Of a stretch of 9,614 bases of DNA, positions 1-6,900 are shown piece by piece (within the stretch, counting starts at the first letter, position 1; each line of letters starts with the position of its first letter). The DNA is from an uncultured Eubacteriaceae bacterium (GTDB lineage: Bacteria; Bacillota; Clostridia; Lachnospirales; CAG-274): positions 1 to 9,614 of the forward strand of contig CALIRN010000219.1 of assembly GCA_938042265.1 (NCBI GenBank). The letters are read 5' to 3'. The notes under the pieces are model-generated. The model worked only from the letters and a program-made list of their open reading frames with translations, searched no databases and was not told the DNA's origin. The position numbers were made by a program, and so were the translations under genes.

Positions 1-83
1 TACAAATGTTTTTTTGATTATAGATTATTTGATTAAGAAAAAGGATAAAAACGGACAAAATGCTAAAAAACAAATAAACCATA

Positions 84-112
84 TTGACTTTTTTAAGAAA
101 TGAATATATCTT
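84..112 (+). promoter_or_regulatory. Possible sigma-A-type promoter
   Basis: TTGACT (84-89) is followed after a 17-base spacer by TATCTT (107-112). The -35 box matches the consensus at 5 of 6 positions and the -10 box at 4 of 6. It would start transcription near base 119, read through the hairpin at 192-246 and reach the ribosome binding site at 288-296. The surrounding DNA is so AT-rich that chance matches are common, so this is only a candidate. Confidence 0.35.
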
Positions 113-191
113 TAAATTACAAGACTTTTATTAACGGATTTAAGGTTTTTTAGTGTCTCAAAAAATCAGGTTTCACTATTCTGCAAGCATA

Positions 192-246
192 GTCGCAGGG
201 TAGACATTTTGAAAATTTGTATTTTAAAATTATGCTACCCTACGAC
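192..246. promoter_or_regulatory. Long imperfect hairpin in the leader (inverted repeat)
   Basis: The arm GTCGCAGGGTAG (192-203) pairs with CTACCCTACGAC (235-246) over 12 positions with one mismatch. Inside it, 206-214 can pair with 222-230 (nine pairs, one a G-T), leaving a seven-base loop and a small asymmetric internal loop. The GC-rich arms stand out in DNA that is otherwise near 20% GC. No U-run follows either side, so it is not a typical intrinsic terminator. It lies between the candidate promoter and the ribosome binding site at 288, so an RNA leader element or a protein-binding dyad are both possible. The family is not recognised. Confidence 0.5.
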
Positions 247-302
247 GGTTTGTTAAAATTACATTTAGTTTTTATTTTATCATTAATGAAAGGTGATGAA
301 AA

Positions 303-454
303 ATGATAGATAAATTATTATCGGTATTATCTATTTCTATAGTTAACATATGCGTTTATGGTCCTAATATTCCATCGCATATTCACCTGAAATACCGGAT
401 GAAATATTGAAACTCGGAAGTAATAAACAACCTGTTAAAAATTGTTTGAACTAA
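303..454 (+). pseudogene. Decayed start of a small secreted protein (frameshifted)
   Basis: A strong ribosome binding site, GAAAGGTGA (288-296), sits six bases before an ATG at 303. The open frame from that ATG codes 35 residues and stops at 408-410. It begins MIDKLLSVLSISIVNICVYG, a short charged start followed by a hydrophobic stretch, as in a signal peptide. From about 377 the neighbouring frame reads AYSPEIPDEILKLGSNKQ and on to a stop at 452-454. That has the look of a mature N-terminus after a signal-peptidase site. Joining the two frames by one indel near 370-377 gives a coherent 50-residue N-terminus of an exported protein, so I read this as a remnant rather than a functional gene. 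Alternatives are a genuine 35-residue leader peptide or chance. The original gene is not identified. Confidence 0.35.
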
Positions 455-662
455 AACAGTAATTTGTATATTACTGCACAAATTTATTTAAGCAATGCGG
501 ATATATACTTGTAATTTTTATAAAAATGTTTGTTAAAAAATGTACATTTGGGGTCAGATTTACAAATAATTGTATGCATTTTAATTTTTTTAAATGCACT
601 TGACATATGTCTGCGTTGTGAAAAGGGGTGATTACTGAATAATTCTTAACAAAATATAACGA

Positions 663-689
663 TTGATCTATATTGGCAGAGCATATAAT
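663..689 (+). promoter_or_regulatory. Weak candidate promoter for the giant gene
   Basis: TATAAT at 684-689 is a perfect -10 hexamer. The best upstream partner is TTGATC at 663-668, with a short 15-base spacer. If used, transcription would start near 696 and give a leader of about 180 bases before the ATG at 875. Perfect -10 boxes arise easily by chance in DNA this AT-rich. Confidence 0.2.
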
Positions 690-860
690 GATATATGTTT
701 ATACTATTTTCTCAGTTTAGGTCTGCGATGTATTTATGCATTGGGTTATTACAGAATAAACAACAAATTTCATAAACAAATACATGATAATTCAGAAAAT
801 ATTATTTTACAACCTAATTTGGAAATTCGACTAATATTATTACGAAAGTTTGAAAATTAT

Positions 861-866
861 GGGGGA
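861..866 (+). promoter_or_regulatory. Ribosome binding site of the giant gene
   Basis: GGGGGA at 861-866 is purine-rich and sits eight bases before the ATG at 875. It supports 875 as the start, and the signal peptide begins immediately at that codon. No other start near it has both a ribosome binding site and an N-terminal export signal. Confidence 0.65.
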
Positions 867-874
867 TTACACAT

Positions 875-964
875 ATGAAGAAAGCAAAAAAATATACGGC
901 TTTACTGCTTTTGAGCAGTATTTTATTTAATAACATATCATTAAATATGTTAGATGTTGAAGCT
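875..964 (+). other. Sec-type signal peptide
   Basis: Residues 1-30 start MKKAKKY, giving five positive charges (including the N-terminus), followed by a hydrophobic core, TALLLLSSILF, at residues 8-18. A plausible signal-peptidase I site is Val28-Glu29-Ala30 before Met31. The mature chain that follows is rich in Asp, Glu, Ser and Asn. This supports export by the Sec route. The cleavage point is an estimate by eye, and a site closer to the hydrophobic core is possible. Confidence 0.75.
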
Positions 965-3900
965 ATGACCGAACAACATTTTGAGAACTTATATAATAAC
1001 GTCGACAAAGGGAATATAAGAGATTATTCTGAAAATGAGCTGAATCTTGGACAAAATGAAATGTCAGATGAAGCAGGTGAAAAAAGTGCTGATAAAGAAA
1101 GTCAGTCTAAAGTGGAAGAACATATTGTAGATGATGGAGGAAGCAATTTAACAATTAATACAGGTGATATAATTGATCAAAAAGGTAATAATGTAAACAA
1201 TTTGCCGAATATATCCATCACTGATAATATAGAAAAAGCAGAAATATTAGCTGTTGACAGCAATAGTTATATTTCTGATACGGTAATGTCAGGTAGCTTA
1301 TCTGATGATATTCATGATGTGGTTACATCAGGCTCTTCATCTGAAAACGCTCTTGATGTGGTAACATCAGGTTCATCAAGTGAGCAAGTAACGGATATAA
1401 CGGAAAATATAAATTTGCTTGAGGACAAAAGGCTTAATGAGGATATGGAATGCAATAATCTTTTGTTATCAGACGGAAGGTTGAACTTAAACGGACATAA
1501 GCTGACAGTTCACGGAAATTTAACTCAGACCGGGGGAACTTTGTACGTTAATAATGGTCAGCTTATTGTGATGGGTAATTATAGAATTGAGAATACAGAG
1601 GGCGAAGCATACGCTTATTTTGAAATGACAAAGGTAAATGATTATGTGTATGTAGGCGGAGATTTTTACATGGGCTCATACAATAATCATAATGATTGTT
1701 TGACAAATGGCGTTTTGGAAATTAAGGGTAATTTTGAACAGGCAAAATATGAATACAATTTTACTGCCAACGAAAATCATAAGGTAATATTGAGTGGAGC
1801 AAATGCCCAAACTATAAAATTTGAGTATCCACAGCATTCATATTTTAACAATTTAGAATTTTTAAATACATCGGGTGAAAGTATAGGCATTGATAATGGC
1901 TTTGCAGTTAATGGAGAGTTTGTTGTCAATAATCATAAAATAAAACAATTAAATGATGGATATGTAAGATTAGAGATAAAGGATAATTTGGCTGTCGAAG
2001 GTGATTTTAAACTGTTGGGCGGATATATAAGTTTAGATGGCGGCAATTTGACAATTGACGGAAGTTTACATATGCAAGCTATGCCATTGCTGATATATGA
2101 TGGAACTTTAAGCGTAGAAAACGACCTAATTATGAGTGGAAATTCATATCTGTCAATTAGTAACACGAAAACAAATAGAAATAAATATATATATGTAAAT
2201 GGTGATATAAAACTTTTACAAGACAGTGATATAAATTTAAATGGAGGCACTCTTGAAACCAAAGGGAATATTGAGGTAAATGAAGGCGGATCTTTCTATT
2301 CTACTGAAAACAATAAGATTATATTAAGCGGTACAGAGAGTCAGTCTGTAAATGGACAAATCATATTTGATATACTTGAACTTAACAATCCGTCAAATGA
2401 TGGAATAAAGCTTTGTAACCTGTATTCTTTAAACAGGCTTATTGTACTAAATGAAACTAAAATTACACAGTTTAATTTAGATAATTGTTATGAATTTACT
2501 CTATCGGAAAATATTTACATAGATTCTGATGTATATATAGGTAATGGAAGTATTAATTTGGAAGGACATACATTAACAGTAAACGGTGATTTTTACCATA
2601 CAGGGGGAAATATAAACTTTTCAAATGGGCAACTTATAGTTAATGGCAATTATATAATGCAAAGCAGAAACAATAATTATCCATATTTATATATGGAGGA
2701 TTATAATGATTATATACAAATTAACGGTGATTTTGAAGCATACAGTCTTGGAGGATGGTTTAGCAAAGGAACAATAGAAATTAAAGGTGATTATAATCAA
2801 TATAGTAATTCATTATATGCGTCAAAAGAGCATAAGTTTTTGTTCAATGGTTCACAAAAGCAAACAATCAGAACGGAGTTAGGTAGTTGTAAGTTTGGCA
2901 TCCTTGAATTAAAGAATACCTCGGAAGAGGGTGTTGAATTTCTTAATCCTATTCAATTCCCGGATGATGTAATTGTTGAATGCAATGTTACCAACTTAAA
3001 ATACTACAACTACCCAAACACATTGCAGGAGGATAAAGAAATAAACTATGATTATGCAATTACAACAGGAGCCGCACTTTTTTTAAATGAAAAAACCATG
3101 AAAGTAAATCGTAACTTTACTTTGCAAAACGGCTCGGTGAATTTCCAACGTGGAAAGTTGATTGTAGAGGAAGACTTTGCACTGCAAAACGGTAGTGTGA
3201 TAATGGATGGAGGAAATTTTACCGTTTATGGTGATTTATCCATGCAAAACAATGTAATAACTGCAGATGGGGGAAATATAACTGTACATGGAAATCTGAT
3301 TATGAAAGCAGGTACTTTAGTACTGAATAATGGTACGCTTACTGTTTATGGCAATTTGATTATAGAGGGAGGAAACCTGCTTCTTTCACAGGGAACGGTG
3401 ACAGTAAATGGCAATACATACCTAAAAGGTGGTACCATAGACGGCAGCAGTGGTAATATGACACTTGGTGGAGCTATGTATCAAACGGGTGGTACATTCT
3501 TTATTGATGCGGCTACGGTTAGCATAAACGGCAATTATACCATTGATAATTCGGAAACAGGAACTGATGCCTATTTAAAAATGGTAACTCCGTATGACTG
3601 TCTTTATGTAAACGGAGACTTTTGCATGGCATCAAGCAATAACCACGCAAATTATCTTAATTATGGAACTTTGGAGGTTAAGGGTAATTTTAAGCAGATT
3701 TATAATGGTAGCAAATACAATTTTTATGCTGCATCTAACCACAACGTTATTTTAAGTGGCAATAAATTTCAGACGGTTGCTTTTGAAAATCCTGTGTCCT
3801 CCTGTTTTGGCAATCTTGTGCTGAACAATACCTCTGAGGAAGGTGTAGAGTTTCTTAGTGAAGTGGTTATTTACGGCGAACTTACACGCAATGAAACCAA

Positions 3901-6900
3901 GCTTACACAAACAAATAAAAACGAAGTGAATATGGTTTTGGACGGAGATACCGTTGTTACAGGCAGCCTTACACTTGACAAATATGTTGACCTTAACGGC
4001 TACACTCTTACCATAAACGGTGACCTGTTACAGACGGGAGGCACTGTATACATAAATAACGGACGTCTTGTTGTCAATGGCAATTATAGGATAGAAAACC
4101 CTGATGACGGAACATATGCATATTTAAAGATGATAAAACCAAATGATTATGTATATGTTTTGGGAGATTTTTATACGAAGTCATCCAACAATCACAATAG
4201 TTATCTTACTAACGGAACTATTGAAATAAAAGGTAATTTTGAACAGGCAGGAGATTCATACAGCTTTTGTACTTACGGCTTGCATACAGTGGTTTTAAGC
4301 GGAGAAGCAAGACAGACAGTCAGCTTTACTTCACCATACTCTTCGTGTTTCAACAATTTAACAGTAAATAACAATTCGGAAGATGGCGTTGTATTCATTA
4401 CTCCGACAAAGTTTATGCAGAGTTTTAATACAAATGGCTGCGTCATTTCGGATATACAATATGTTTCGGGTTCGCATATACTGACAAATGGTGAAAATGT
4501 CAAGGATTTTAATATATCCGGCAGTGCTTCACTGATTTTATCCGAAGAAACAAATGTTATTGAAAATGAATATACATTAAATGGGGGCATAATTGATTTA
4601 AACGGAAAAACACTTGAAGTCAATGGAGATTTGCTGCAAAAGAACGGTACAATAAAAATAAACAACGGTAAGCTTATTGTACACGGAAATTACAGAATAG
4701 AAAAAGCCGACACCAATGCAAATCCTATATTAAGCATGATAAAAGAAAATGATTATGTATGTGTTGACGGTGATTTTTACTCAAATGCAAGTCCAATAGT
4801 GAGCACGGCAATAAATTATCTGTCAGGTGGTATACTTGAAGTAAAGGGTAATTTTGAACAGGCAGGCACATTTACGCAAACAGGAAGTCATAAGGTTTTG
4901 TTAAGTGGCAGCACTGTTCAGAGTGTTACTTTTGCCACCACAAAGCACACCTTCAATAATCTTGAATTGCAGAATATATCAGAGGAAGGTGTTAAGTTTT
5001 TATCCGAAATGGGGTGCATACAAAATTTAACAAGTAATGGGTGTAATATTTCAGGTTTGAAATATTCAACTGGAACATTAAGATTAACTCAGGACACGGT
5101 TATAGATTATAATTTTGAGTTATTTGGGACTGCACGGATTAGCCTTTCAGGTTATAACCTTACAATAAATCACGACCTTACAATAAGAGCAGGAAGTATA
5201 AGTTTAAATGGCGGCAATCTTATAATAAATGGTACTTTTGGAATGCTTGGAGGTAACGTTTACCTGGATGACGGAATCCTTACTGTTAATGGTGATTTTA
5301 TCCAAAATATGGGCATAGTAAAAGTAAATGGAGGAAGATTGATTGTTAAAGGTGATTATGAAATTTATCCAACGGATACCTCTTATACATATGACTCAAT
5401 GACATATTTAAATATGACGAATGAAAAGGATTATGTTTGTGTTGAGGGCAATTTTTATACCAAAGCCTATTATTACTATTCATACGACACAACACATACA
5501 TTAACAAACGGCATACTTGAAATAAAGGGTAATTTTGAACACGCTGTTAACTACTATGCAAATAATTTTTACCCAACGGGAAACCATAAAGTTATATTAA
5601 GCGGAACAGGTAAGCAGACGGTCAAATTTGCTTCAATAAATTCCGGATTTAATATACTTGAACTTAACAACACCTCGGAAGAGGGTATTGAGTTCCTGTC
5701 AACAGTATATTTTATGCCAGAATTTACACCTGCTGACAGTAAAATTACAAACCTTAGGTATGGAGGCACATATCAATTAAGCAAAGACACAGAAATTGGT
5801 GATTATGATTTTTCACTGTATGACATATCTCTTGATTTGGCAGGTAAGAACCTTACCATTAACCACGATTTAGTAATGAAATCGGGAGTAATAAAATTAA
5901 ACGGCGGTACGCTGACAGTAAATGGTGATTTTCAGCAGCAGAATGGCACAATTGTTGTTGGTGGAGGAAAGCTCATTGTAAACGGCAATTATACCATTGA
6001 AAACCCAAGCGGCAGTACATATGCATATCTGAACATGACCAATGAAAAGGATTATGTATATGTTGAGGGCAGTTTCTGCACAAAATCATTCTATGACCAT
6101 TCACCCTATCTGACAAACGGTGTAATGGAAATAAAGGGCAATTTTGAGCAGAAGACGAGCGGCGGTGCTAAAAATTTCTGTGCAAGCGCCAATCACAAGG
6201 TTATATTAAACGGAGAAAATGTGCAGACAGTAACATTTGCCAATCCGGGATATTCTTATTTCAATATACTTGAAATAAATAAACCGATTGATACAGGCTA
6301 TGTATTTAATCATACTCCCCTTTGGAAGTATCTTGCACAAACCCAGTATTCACAGGATGAAAACCTGTTTGTTCCCTTTGATTTAAAAATTACATCAAAG
6401 AGTTATACTGAGTTGACTCTTGAATGGAATATAAATGACAATGATTCCGTTGTAGGCTACTATATTTACAGAAACGATGAAAAAATAGGCACAGCATATG
6501 CAACAACCTTTACCGATGATACGGTTAAGGGAAAAACATATATCTACAAGGTTACTTCATTTAATGCAAACGGCATGGAATCGGATTTCAGCAATGAAGT
6601 AACAAATGAAGAGGAACGTGACTATGAAGCACCTAAACTTATAAGCGTTTCACCTGTTAAAAACAGCACGCTTTCTGCAAACCCTGAGTTTATAATTGCT
6701 GCTTCGGACAATGTTGCGGTCGAAAATATTAGTGTGGCATATTCTCCTAAAGCATCAAATGAAAGAACAACTGTATATTCACAGGATTTTAATGATAAAG
6801 AAGTTATGGTATCGGCGGTATGGAACACTGAAAACATACCTTCGGGTTACTACGACCTTACCTTTACCATAAAGGATACAAGTGGACGCAGCAAAACTCT

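Larger units (their letters stand above)
1..302. other. Gene-free AT-rich stretch at the left edge
   Basis: No reading frame here with a plausible start and ribosome binding site was found on either strand. The row 61-120 has only 11 G or C in 60 bases. The only structured elements seen are the candidate promoter (84-112), the hairpin (192-246) and the ribosome binding site at 288-296. No end of an upstream gene is recognisable. Confidence 0.5.
455..874. other. AT-rich leader before the giant gene, no confident gene
   Basis: Two small inverted repeats are visible: CAGTAAT (457-463) with ATTACTG (470-476), and TGCATTT (575-581) with AAATGCA (592-598). Neither is followed by a T-run that would make a terminator. 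TTGACA at 600-605 is a perfect -35 hexamer but has no matching -10. AAAAGGGGTGATT (621-633) looks like a good ribosome binding site yet no usable frame starts after it. An open stretch of 71 codons (663-878) ends on the giant gene's ATG but has only a TTG start and no ribosome binding site. The stretch may be the eroded remains of earlier genes. Confidence 0.45.
1457..6370 (+). repeat. Array of eight imperfect beta-rich modules (residues 195-1832)
   Basis: Eight modules of 162-291 residues share an order of motifs. First come one or more 20-residue rungs (L-x-V-x-G-D-L...GG...NNG), then LIVNGNY, then DYVYVxGDFY, then NGxLEIKGNFEQ, then HKVILSGxxxQTV, then FNxLELxNTSEEGVEFL. The pattern of alternating hydrophobic residues with Gly-Asn turns suggests a parallel beta-solenoid or stacked beta-sandwiches. 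Modules 3-7 match the full pattern best; 1, 2 and 8 have degenerate ends. Short identical DNA stretches persist between modules: GGTAATTTTGAACAGGCAGG occurs at both 4232-4251 and 4847-4866, and AATGAAAAGGATTATGT at both 5420-5436 and 6041-6057. I recall similar repeats in other large clostridial surface proteins but cannot name the family. Confidence 0.85.

Noticed and set aside
248..549. Direct repeat GTTTGTTAAAA at 248-258 and 528-538, with ACATTT following each
   Set aside because: An 11-base match in DNA this AT-rich over a few hundred bases is expected by chance often enough, and the flanks do not match.
575..598. Inverted repeat TGCATTT/AAATGCA as a terminator
   Set aside because: The stem is short and AT-rich, the T-run lies in the loop, and no T-run follows the stem.
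663..878. 71-codon plus-strand open frame whose TGA overlaps the giant gene's ATG (ATGA at 875-878)
   Set aside because: It has only a TTG start with no ribosome binding site at a suitable distance, no internal ATG, and no recognisable domain. The overlap would suggest translational coupling, but the giant gene has its own ribosome binding site.
814..1008. 64-codon minus-strand open frame over the giant gene's start
   Set aside because: It overlaps the ribosome binding site and signal peptide of the giant gene on the other strand and has no supporting motif.
3098..3517. Regular 60-bp spacing resembling a CRISPR or satellite array
   Set aside because: The copies are not identical at DNA level and are conserved only as a protein pattern in one reading frame.
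4273..4665. 130-codon minus-strand open frame
   Set aside because: It is antisense to modules 5-6 of a clearly coding plus-strand frame. Its length reflects low stop frequency opposite the repeat codons. The same applies to the minus-strand frames at 1933-2262, 5569-5769, 6622-6837, 7972-8343 and around 8543-9145.
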